IMG/VR virus record: IMGVR_UViG_3300033148_001467
Span: 1-45,970 of that record
Length of the DNA: 45,970 nt
Reading direction: 5' to 3' (one strand)
From: a virus
Both the position numbers and the translations under genes were made by a program. This document shows, in pieces, positions 36,731 to 43,145 of this stretch (positions are counted from its first letter, which is position 1; every line of letters starts with the position of its first letter). Under the pieces are notes generated by a model. The model saw only the letters and a program-made list of their open reading frames with translations, was not told the origin of the DNA and searched no databases.

Positions 36731-36913
36731 AGGGGTATAGCTCAGTGGTCAGAGTATCCGTATGCAAACGTGGCATGTGTGGCCTATATGTCGCAGCGGT
36801 TCTATTTAGGCAATGGAATAGACGGACGGTCGGTAAAGCATTAGTTAGGATTTTTATTACGGCCAACAATAGAAGACAAACCTAGTGTGGTTCGAATCCA
36901 CCTACCCCTGCCA
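36731..36913 (+). tRNA. tRNA-Cys(GCA) with two insertions (53 nt and 54 nt)
   Basis: Exon blocks 36731-36768, 36822-36834 and 36889-36913 join to exactly 76 nt: acceptor AGGGGTA / TACCCCT, D arm GCTC / GAGT, anticodon stem TCCGT / ACGGA with loop ATGCAAA (U33, anticodon GCA), variable loop CGGTC, T stem GGT+GG / CCACC around TTCGAAT, discriminator G and encoded CCA. Insert 1 (36769-36821) sits between positions 38 and 39; insert 2 (36835-36888) splits the T stem. Exact ends can slide by a base or three. Known bacterial tRNA introns are group I or II and much larger; whether these are spliced is not known. Confidence 0.75.
36835..36888 (+). other. T-stem insertion element, copy 2 (54 nt)
   Basis: Terminal helix CATTAG / CTAGTG (one G-U pair) at the same place as CTGCAAG / CTTGCAG in copy 1, with compensatory changes. 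Shared core TTAGG, ATTACGGCCAACAAT, CAAAC; begins AAA. Confidence 0.65.
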
Positions 36914-36914
36914 A

Positions 36915-37133
36915 TTACACAGGCTCAACAGTAAAATGTTGGGCCTGTTCTTTTGAGAAAGCGAACAGTGTGTTCATAATTCGGAATTCGAATGCGTTGC
37001 CAGCAGTTGTGAGGTGAGTTACTTCTGCACCTTCGACAAACCCTAGTACCATAAGACGTTGAACGTGTACGTCTGTTGCGTCAACGTGCGTAATAACGCC
37101 CGTTTGCCCAATGCCAAGTTCAGTAATGCACAT
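36915..37133 (-). CDS. feoA: FeoA-family protein
   Basis: 72 residues, the usual FeoA length. GIGQTGVITHVDA, QRLMVLGFVEGAEVTHLTTAGNAFEFRIMNTLFAFSKEQAQHFTV reproduces the FeoA pattern (GxxGxI, RLxxLGxxxGxxV, final beta strands), an SH3-like fold. In bacteria FeoA assists the FeoB ferrous iron transporter, and the same fold occurs in DtxR-type regulators. Its ATG overlaps the stop of the 38284 gene (TAATG), so it is translated with it; the stop is 2 nt from the tRNA-Cys. No FeoB is present in the window. Confidence 0.8.
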   Translation of the reverse strand: MCITELGIGQTGVITHVDATDVHVQRLMVLGFVEGAEVTHLTTAGNAFEFRIMNTLFAFSKEQAQHFTVEPV

Positions 37134-38284
37134 TATAGTCTATCTAGTCGTTTCATCCATTCACTAACGACTTCATCAATTTCATTTTCTTCAAGTGCTG
37201 GATTATACTTGCCGTCTGGTCGATGCGTTGGATCATATGCTAATTCAATCTGGTCGTGTGTCCATTCACCAAGATACAGTGTTACAACAGGACCACTATA
37301 CAGCTTAATCTGGTATACGCCCTCTCTTGATCCTGTATCATTGCGCTCCCAATTTGCATCAATGACTTTGCCAGTTTCGCCTTGATGTTCGCCACCAGTA
37401 ATCTTAACTGTTTGTCCTAGCCATTGTTCGTAGTTATCTTCATACGGGCCAAGATTCTTGTCTTCATCACCTTCATCGAGTCCTTCAGCGCGAATAGCTT
37501 TATTATACTTGGCACCGCGATTTGCTTTATCACGTTCCATGTCTTCATCACTTGCTAATTTCTTGTCCCAGCCCCAAATATCGTCTTCACCAATATCGCT
37601 AAAGACACCACGAACAAAATGGTTCATGTCGCTAGTTCCAATGCCTTCACCACTGTCACGATAGGTGTCCATGACTTCTTCTGCTCGCCATTGCATTACT
37701 TTCCATAGTTGGTCTTCACCACCAGCAAGTTCCACGCCTTTGTCCCACACATTCTGACTTTTCATTTTGTGTTCAAAGCTTTTCATCATTTGGATAACAT
37801 CATCAGGTACGTGCATCCAATCCATGCTATCTAGCTTGTGACGCTCTGGCATCTTTGGTGGCTCGTACCCTTCTGGATACGTTAGGTACTTGATTTCAGA
37901 TTCTTCGTCAATGCTTTCTTCATTGCCTTTTACAACATAGTCACCAACACCAAGACGAACAACAGTGCCATCATATTTCTTAGCATAGTCTGCTGCCCAA
38001 CGAACTTGTCCACCAAACTGTTTAGGGAAACGTGGTTCATCATCTTCGTGTTCTTGGCGAATAAGTTTAAATACGTGTTCAGCAGCCTCTTTAGATAGTT
38101 CGCCACTCTTGCCAGCTTGAAACGATTCGCGTCCAAGTACTGTAATTTGACTAGGATCCATTTCACCACTGCGATTACGCTTGATCCAGCGTAATGCTTC
38201 CTCTTGGTGTTCAATATCTTGCTCTTTGAAATATCCTTCCTCGATTTTCTCGACAGATTCCATCAATTTGCGCATTTCGTTCAT
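37133..38284 (-). CDS. large acidic protein with a KOW-like segment, 383 aa
   Basis: Opens MNEMRKLMESVEKIEEG, close to the NELRKAAG motif repeated in the 21294 and 24904 proteins. Residues ~15-110 are charged and helical (HQEEALRWIKRNRSGEMDPSQ...). A middle segment is Trp/Met-rich (DSMDWMHVPDDVIQMMKSFEHKM). Residues ~295-355 (GQTVKITGGEHQGETGKVIDANW...VYQIKLYSGPVVTLYLGEWTHDQIEL) have a KOW-type RNA- or protein-binding pattern. A late-type box on the minus strand (38320-38327) precedes it, suggesting late expression. Function unknown. Confidence 0.68.
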   Translation of the reverse strand: MNEMRKLMESVEKIEEGYFKEQDIEHQEEALRWIKRNRSGEMDPSQITVLGRESFQAGKSGELSKEAAEHVFKLIRQEHEDDEPRFPKQFGGQVRWAADYAKKYDGTVVRLGVGDYVVKGNEESIDEESEIKYLTYPEGYEPPKMPERHKLDSMDWMHVPDDVIQMMKSFEHKMKSQNVWDKGVELAGGEDQLWKVMQWRAEEVMDTYRDSGEGIGTSDMNHFVRGVFSDIGEDDIWGWDKKLASDEDMERDKANRGAKYNKAIRAEGLDEGDEDKNLGPYEDNYEQWLGQTVKITGGEHQGETGKVIDANWERNDTGSREGVYQIKLYSGPVVTLYLGEWTHDQIELAYDPTHRPDGKYNPALEENEIDEVVSEWMKRLDRL

Positions 38285-38316
38285 GTTGTATTCCCGTATA
38301 AATATATGATAACTCT

Positions 38317-38345
38317 TGTATTTATCAAGAATCTATGTTATAATA
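38317..38345 (+). promoter_or_regulatory. sigma-70-type promoter immediately before uvsW
   Basis: TTGTAT 38317-38322, 17 bp, TATAAT 38340-38345. The -10 ends 5 nt before the ATG, and there is no Shine-Dalgarno. Confidence 0.55.
38320..38327 (-). promoter_or_regulatory. reverse-strand late-type box GATAAATA
   Basis: GATAAATA on the minus strand, 35 nt upstream of the ATG at 38284. Overlaps the uvsW promoter region, making a divergent control point. Confidence 0.5.
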
Positions 38346-38350
38346 CTCAT

Positions 38351-39814
38351 ATGAAGAAAACAGTTTTGGAGATAACGGACGAGGTAAATTGCCGATTCCA
38401 CAATCTCGACATACTAACAAGAAGAAAACTAGTAGACGAAGTAAGCTTTTTCCTAGATTATGCACGACACACTCCCGCGTTCAAATTGGGCAGGTGGGAC
38501 GGTAAGGTGCGGTTCTGTGATATTGGTGGTCGTAGCTATATCAACTTGCTGGATCGACTATTACCCATTGTTCAAAATCAAGGGTATGATGTTGAGCTAG
38601 TAGATAATAGAGTGCCTACGCAGTTTGAGTTCCAAGCAGTCAAAGAGGACAGCTATTCACACATCGTTTGGCCTGATGGTCATAACTGTGCTGGTGAACC
38701 AATTGTTTTACGTGACTACCAAGTTGAAGTAATCAATGAATTTCTAGCCAATCCACAGGGTGTACAGAAAGTCAGCACTGGCGCGGGCAAAACAGTCGTA
38801 ACAGCAATACTATCACACAAAATCGAGCCATATGGTCGCTCATTGGTCATTGTGCCAAGCAAACAGCTTGTTAGACAGACTGAGAAAGACTATGCAAATC
38901 TTGGATTGGACGTTGGTGTATTCTTTGGAGACAGAAAAGAGTACAACAAGACACACACGATCTGTACATGGCAAAGTTTGGAAGCACTTAACAAGAAATC
39001 CAAATATTATGATCCAGATATTTCACTAAATGACTTTATCGAAGATGTTGTTTGCGTTATTGTTGATGAAGCGCATGGTGCGAAAGCAGACGCACTTAAA
39101 AAGCTAATGACAACAACATTTAAGCAGGTCCCATTGCGGTGGGGCTTGACAGGAACGATTCCAACAGAAGAATCTGATGCACTCTCGTTGTATGCTTCCA
39201 TTGGCAATCTAATCAATGAAGTTTCAGCAAAAGAATTGCAAGACAGGGGCATACTTGCCAAGTTGGATGTTCAAGTGAAGCAATTACAAGACCCCGTTCG
39301 TGTATTTGGCAGCTATCAAGCAGAGTTGTCGTGGCTTGTGACTGATAATGCCAGATTACGTTGGCTCGCAACACACATAATGGAACAAGCAAAAACTGGC
39401 AATACACTTATCTTGGTTCAGCGCAAAAAGACTGGCAAGATGCTACAAAACATGATACCAGATTCAGTATATATTGATGGTAGCATGAAAGTCAAAGCTA
39501 GAGAAGTAGAATACGACGAAATCAAAACATCACATGGTAAAATCATCATTGCAACAGCAGGTGTAGCAGCAGTTGGTATTGATGTACCAAGAATCTTCAA
39601 TCTTTATCTGTTCGAACCAGGCAAAAGTTTCATACGAGTAATACAGAGTATTGGTCGTGGCATTCGTATGGCTAAAGATAAAGATTACGTCAACGTGTTT
39701 GACATTACATCGACTTGCAAGTTTGCAAAGCGACATTTAACAAAAAGAAAGCAGTTCTATAAGAGTGAAGAATATCCTTTCACAATAACAAAAGTGGACT
39801 ATACAAAATGCTAA
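38351..39814 (+). CDS. uvsW: helicase UvsW-like
   Basis: 487 residues (T4: 503). It has an N-terminal double-stranded-DNA-binding domain (~1-110) with YARHTPAFKLGRWDGKVRF; helicase motif I STGAGKT (about 141-147), motif II VDEAHG (about 237), motif III LTGTI (about 261), and motifs V/VI GIDVPRIF and QSIGRGIR (about 430), an SF2 helicase. UvsW unwinds branched recombination intermediates and R-loops, shifting replication from origins to recombination. The ATG is 5 nt after a -10 box, suggesting a leaderless message. Confidence 0.9.
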   Translation: MKKTVLEITDEVNCRFHNLDILTRRKLVDEVSFFLDYARHTPAFKLGRWDGKVRFCDIGGRSYINLLDRLLPIVQNQGYDVELVDNRVPTQFEFQAVKEDSYSHIVWPDGHNCAGEPIVLRDYQVEVINEFLANPQGVQKVSTGAGKTVVTAILSHKIEPYGRSLVIVPSKQLVRQTEKDYANLGLDVGVFFGDRKEYNKTHTICTWQSLEALNKKSKYYDPDISLNDFIEDVVCVIVDEAHGAKADALKKLMTTTFKQVPLRWGLTGTIPTEESDALSLYASIGNLINEVSAKELQDRGILAKLDVQVKQLQDPVRVFGSYQAELSWLVTDNARLRWLATHIMEQAKTGNTLILVQRKKTGKMLQNMIPDSVYIDGSMKVKAREVEYDEIKTSHGKIIIATAGVAAVGIDVPRIFNLYLFEPGKSFIRVIQSIGRGIRMAKDKDYVNVFDITSTCKFAKRHLTKRKQFYKSEEYPFTITKVDYTKC

Positions 39815-40314
39815 TATTAACAGAAGAAAACCTATCATATAATCTGGATAGGATTCCAGATGAAGTCGATGATGTACGCTATTGCGTACTCGACTGCTCA
39901 AGTCAGCGGGAAACAGATTTTTACTGGCTCCCATTAATCTTTCTTGAGTCATTTAACGCACCAGCAGTCGTTCTAGACATTGGGCCGTATCAAGTGCAGA
40001 TGCCGCTAGATTGGTCAATACTCGTATGCGACGATAACTACTCAGATTTGGAAGTAATGCCATTGACACAGTTGAATGATCGTGGATTTCACGCAATCAC
40101 ATTCAATCCTCTAGAGCATATGGTTCCAGTATCATACGAAGTGAACATTTCAAACATCTATGCAGATGTAAAATGGTATTTTCCAAAATTAAAGAATGGA
40201 AACGTACTGACAATGCCATTAGAGTTTGGAAACGTACCACAGTGTTCATTATTTGTCAAAGAAGGAAATAAAGTGCCAGATCCGTTGGATATGGCAATCC
40301 TATTCGATGGTTAA
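39808..40314 (+). CDS. hypothetical protein, 168 aa
   Basis: Overlaps uvsW by 7 nt. Acidic, mostly beta-like sequence: MLILTEENLSYNLDRIPDEVDDVRYCVLDCSSQRETDFYWLPLIFLESFNAPAVVLDIG, later HAITFNPLEHMVPVSYEV. No motif was recognised. T4-like genomes often carry a small unassigned gene just after uvsW. Coupled to the next gene by ATGGTTAA. Confidence 0.62.
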   Translation: MLILTEENLSYNLDRIPDEVDDVRYCVLDCSSQRETDFYWLPLIFLESFNAPAVVLDIGPYQVQMPLDWSILVCDDNYSDLEVMPLTQLNDRGFHAITFNPLEHMVPVSYEVNISNIYADVKWYFPKLKNGNVLTMPLEFGNVPQCSLFVKEGNKVPDPLDMAILFDG

Positions 40315-40549
40315 GTGGTATCTATTCTGGATATTAACTGTTCAACACACTGATGGTATAACCAATGACTTGCCTCGCATGGAAATTCGTATGGATTCTC
40401 AAGTAGAATGCATGTTAGAAGCAACTGCAAAGCAAGAAGAACTGGAATTATTGATTGGTGGTGAGTGGTACTCAACACATTACTATGGTGGTCGTGTAAG
40501 ACTCAGTGGCACACTACTTGGTATCAAGGTTGGATGTGATAATGGCTAA
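40307..40549 (+). CDS. hypothetical protein, 80 aa
   Basis: Starts with the ATG that overlaps the upstream stop by 8 nt. Beta-rich pattern (MVKWYLFWILTVQHTDG...RMEIRMDSQVECMLEATAKQEELELLIGGEWYSTHYYGGRVRLSGTLLGIKVG). The hydrophobic start is probably a core strand rather than a signal peptide. Function unknown. Confidence 0.55.
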   Translation: MVKWYLFWILTVQHTDGITNDLPRMEIRMDSQVECMLEATAKQEELELLIGGEWYSTHYYGGRVRLSGTLLGIKVGCDNG

Positions 40550-40838
40550 TTTTAAGTCAGGCCAATTGGGTGATGTACCATATGTTGATGAAGATGATGA
40601 TATAATCATATTACCAGGAATTGAATTTCGCCACCACCATAAAGTACAGGAGTGGATAAACGGCACAGACAGAAATGCTGATTTCGTCATTGTAATTACA
40701 CACATCGAGCAAGAAAGGGACTACATGAAAACGACGGTAGCTGTGAAGCCAACAACTGCGCGGGTCATGTTTTGGTGGAAGTTACACGGACTCGAAAAAT
40801 TAGAACAGGAAATACTTGACTTCAAGCCTGAAAGATAG
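40542..40838 (+). CDS. hypothetical protein, 98 aa
   Basis: ATG at 40542 overlaps the previous stop by 8 nt. Acidic start (DVPYVDEDDDIIILPGIEF), a His-rich RHHHKVQEW segment and beta strands FVIVITHIE and TTVAVKPTTARVMFWW. Ends in TAG. A promoter for the next gene overlaps its 3' end. Function unknown. Confidence 0.58.
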   Translation: MANFKSGQLGDVPYVDEDDDIIILPGIEFRHHHKVQEWINGTDRNADFVIVITHIEQERDYMKTTVAVKPTTARVMFWWKLHGLEKLEQEILDFKPER

Positions 40839-40844
40839 TATAAT
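40816..40844 (+). promoter_or_regulatory. sigma-70 promoter immediately before the 40851 gene
   Basis: TTGACT 40816-40821, 17 bp, TATAAT 40839-40844; the -10 ends 6 nt before the ATG at 40851, with no ribosome site. Confidence 0.7.
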
Positions 40845-40850
40845 ATGTAA

Positions 40851-41219
40851 ATGTTGTATGTTATAGCAATCGTAATAGTGGCCGCTGGAATTGGTTTGGC
40901 ATGGATGATCGCGCCAAAAGAAGATGCTGTGTCTAGATATTCGCGGCGCCGCGTTCCTGGTCTTAGCGAGCATTTAAAATCCGATAAGTTTCTTCAAGAA
41001 GCTGAAACATTACGCAAAATTGTAAATCGACACCGTGAGATGGAACGTAAGAAGAAAGAGGAAAAGAAAAGCGAGGTGGGACTGATGCGTGAGTCAATAG
41101 ACAAATTGCTGGAAGAACGTAATTACGCAATGGGCGCAGCGATTGTTCCAACCCCCGATTCAAACATTACACACAAAGATTGGATACACGTTTATGGCGG
41201 CGAAGAAGAAAACAGCTAA
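40851..41219 (+). CDS. membrane-anchored coiled-coil protein, 122 aa
   Basis: An N-terminal transmembrane helix (residues 1-21, MLYVIAIVIVAAGIGLAWMIA), then an Arg-rich stretch (RYSRRRVPG) and a charged coiled coil (EAETLRKIVNRHREMERKKKEEKKSEV). N-out, C-in topology is expected from the positive charges after the helix. It may be leaderless. Function unknown; the layout resembles phage inner-membrane anchors or spanin-like proteins but is not diagnostic. Confidence 0.6.
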   Translation: MLYVIAIVIVAAGIGLAWMIAPKEDAVSRYSRRRVPGLSEHLKSDKFLQEAETLRKIVNRHREMERKKKEEKKSEVGLMRESIDKLLEERNYAMGAAIVPTPDSNITHKDWIHVYGGEEENS

Positions 41220-41664
41220 AGTACCATTGAGAGAAATGCTTAACGCATTGGACAAGAACGATTTTGACTTTTATTCACGACTAGACAAAGAACAAAAGAA
41301 AGCATTTTCGCCTTGGCTCGCAATGCGTTATGCAAGTTCTGCCAGTGGCGATGACGCATATCATTATCTATTGATGGTCAACGATCTTGTGAATGTTGAT
41401 TTTAGCTCACTCAAGAAACATCCCGAATTACAATGGAAATTACTTGCGACTTGTGGCATAGGCCACACATCGTATCACAAATATATTCAACCTGGCAAAA
41501 AGAAAGTCAAGCCAAAGCTACATAAGTTCTTAGTAGAGTTGTACCCAACGTTGAATGAAAAAGAACGAGACTTGTTGTTAGCACTCAACGACAAAGATGA
41601 TTTAACACAATTAGCTAAAGACAATGGACTTAGCGATAAAGAGATAAAGGAACTATTCAAATGA
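41194..41664 (+). CDS. 62: possible clamp-loader small subunit, gp62-like
   Basis: 156 residues (T4 gp62: 187). The pattern LREMLNALDKNDFDFYSRLDKEQKKAFSPWLAMRYASS, LLMVNDLVNVDFSSLKKHPELQWKLLA, then HKYIQPGKKK and a final helical region with LSDKEIKELF resembles the small clamp-loader subunits of marine T4-likes, which pair with gp44 to load gp45. gp44 and gp45 are not in this window, so the call depends on pattern memory alone. Overlaps the previous gene by 26 nt. Confidence 0.45.
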   Translation: MAAKKKTAKVPLREMLNALDKNDFDFYSRLDKEQKKAFSPWLAMRYASSASGDDAYHYLLMVNDLVNVDFSSLKKHPELQWKLLATCGIGHTSYHKYIQPGKKKVKPKLHKFLVELYPTLNEKERDLLLALNDKDDLTQLAKDNGLSDKEIKELFK

Positions 41665-42194
41665 GTAACATTATAGTAGACGTAGAAGCAGACGGCCCAT
41701 GCCCAGGAATGTACAGCATGGTATCGTTTGGTGCCGTCGTACTTAGCGAAGGATTGAACAAAACATTTTACGGACAGCTTCGTCCATTGGACGATGCTAC
41801 TGCTGATTACATTCCAGAAGCACTCGCTGTTTCAGGACACAGCAGAGAAGAAGTAATGACGTTTCGTGATCCAACATTCGTAATGCAAGAATTTGCATCT
41901 TGGATTACCAAAGAGAGCAAAGGTCGTCCCATCTTTTGGGCAGACAATAATGGATTTGATTGGGCATACATCAATTACTACTTCCACAGATTCTATGGCA
42001 GCAATCCATTCGGGTTCAGTTCGCAGAACATAAATAGCTTGTATAAGGGAATTACAAGAGACTTGTTCGTGAGCTTCAAACACTTGCGCAAAACAAAACA
42101 CACTCACCACCCTGTCGATGATGCAAAAGGAAATGCAGAAGCGTTGATAGCGATGCGTGATTTTAAGAATTTGAAGATAAACGTTGACAGCTAA
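41661..42194 (+). CDS. DEDDh-type 3'-5' exonuclease
   Basis: 177 residues. Exo I IIVDVEADGPCPG (Asp7, Glu9), Exo II FWADNNGFDWAYI (Asp100) and Exo III HTHHPVDDAKGNAEA (His149, Asp154) make a complete RNase T/DnaQ-like active site. The sequence around them resembles Rv2179c-like exoribonucleases and phage proteins in the DexA position. It probably trims RNA or single-stranded DNA ends; which one is not clear. ATGA coupling upstream. Confidence 0.82.
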   Translation: MSNIIVDVEADGPCPGMYSMVSFGAVVLSEGLNKTFYGQLRPLDDATADYIPEALAVSGHSREEVMTFRDPTFVMQEFASWITKESKGRPIFWADNNGFDWAYINYYFHRFYGSNPFGFSSQNINSLYKGITRDLFVSFKHLRKTKHTHHPVDDAKGNAEALIAMRDFKNLKINVDS

Positions 42195-42870
42195 ACCAAA
42201 ATATGTATGTGGCTTTTGTAAGAAAGCGTTTTCCAGCGAGAGGACGCTTTCTAGTCATATGTGTGTTAAGAAACGCCGACACTTGGATAAGGACAGTGTA
42301 GCTTCACGCATGGGACTACAATTGTACGGTCGATTCTATGAATTGAATACTGCACAAAAGAATTCAAAAACTATTGATGAATTTATCAATAGCAAATACT
42401 ATACTGCGTTCATCAAATTTGCGCGCAGACTAATGGATTTGCGGCCAGTGGATCAAAGTCGATTCATAGATTATGTATTTCGTAATGGATTCAAAGAGCG
42501 AGATTGGTGTAAAGACAAAGTGTATGAATCGTACATCGTGGACTTGCTCTCAAAAGAACCAGCAGATCGTGGACTTGAGCGAAGTATCAAAACAATGGAA
42601 ACGTGGGGTCAAAAATACGAGAAACCATTCAATGAATTTTTCGCTTACGTTGCACCAGCAGAAGCAACACACTTAGTAAAGATGGGTAAAATTTCTCCGT
42701 GGGTTTTGTACTTGGCGGAAACATCTGATCTATTGTGGGAACGACTATCAGACGAGCAAGCAGATATTATCGCATCAGTCATTGATCCGAAGATATGGCG
42801 AGCAAAGTTTGAACTCAAGAAAGATGATTGTTCGTTCACTAGAGATATACTGAAAGAAGCGCACATATAA
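42184..42870 (+). CDS. C2H2-like zinc-finger protein, 228 aa
   Basis: Probable TTG start at 42184 overlapping the exonuclease stop; the next ATG is 43 codons later and would lose the finger. YVCGFCKKAFSSERTLSSHMC (residues ~7-27) follows the C-x2-C-x12-H layout of a C2H2 finger, with a Cys near the last ligand. The rest is helical (FINSKYYTAFIKFARRLMDLRPVDQSRFIDYVF, SPWVLYLAETSDLLWERLSDEQADIIASVI). It may be a DNA- or RNA-binding regulator. No family was recognised beyond the finger. Confidence 0.65.
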   Translation: MTAKPKYVCGFCKKAFSSERTLSSHMCVKKRRHLDKDSVASRMGLQLYGRFYELNTAQKNSKTIDEFINSKYYTAFIKFARRLMDLRPVDQSRFIDYVFRNGFKERDWCKDKVYESYIVDLLSKEPADRGLERSIKTMETWGQKYEKPFNEFFAYVAPAEATHLVKMGKISPWVLYLAETSDLLWERLSDEQADIIASVIDPKIWRAKFELKKDDCSFTRDILKEAHI

Positions 42871-43145
42871 TGCTTACAAGGGATTTCAAAGTACTCGATG
42901 GCTATACTTCTACGCTATGGCATGATAATGACGAATGGGTGCAAATTGAAAGTCGTAGTCCGTGGGAATCATGTTTCGTAATGTTTCCACGTAAATCATA
43001 TTTCTCAGAGCAAAAACTTTGGGGTAAGTGTTTTAAACGTGGCACAAAATTTATGATAAGAGGAACGACAGGCCCAGCGCCCCGCACAACAGAATATGCT
43101 ACACGACAAGAAGTTTTTAAGGATAAACTGGAAGGCGCACTATGA
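42870..43145 (+). CDS. hypothetical protein, 91 aa
   Basis: TAATG coupling to the zinc-finger gene, and a 4-nt overlap with the next. Basic, aromatic sequence (LWHDNDEWVQIESRSPWESCFVMFPRKSYFSEQKLWGKCFKRGTKF). Probably a small beta-sheet protein; no family. Confidence 0.6.
   Translation: MLTRDFKVLDGYTSTLWHDNDEWVQIESRSPWESCFVMFPRKSYFSEQKLWGKCFKRGTKFMIRGTTGPAPRTTEYATRQEVFKDKLEGAL

Noticed and set aside
36541-36913. Group I introns in the two tRNA-like genes
   Set aside because: The inserts total about 105 nt per gene, half the smallest group I introns I know of, and lack recognisable P7 or R/S consensus sequences; the insertion is also split between two sites.
36541-36913. tmRNA
   Set aside because: The length is only about 180 nt each, the D-arm is ordinary, there is no tag reading frame, and the T-stem insertion does not fit tmRNA layout.
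37059-37385. Forward frame opposite the FeoA and KOW-like genes
   Set aside because: It spans the coupled stop-start of two supported reverse genes; Ser-rich shadow.
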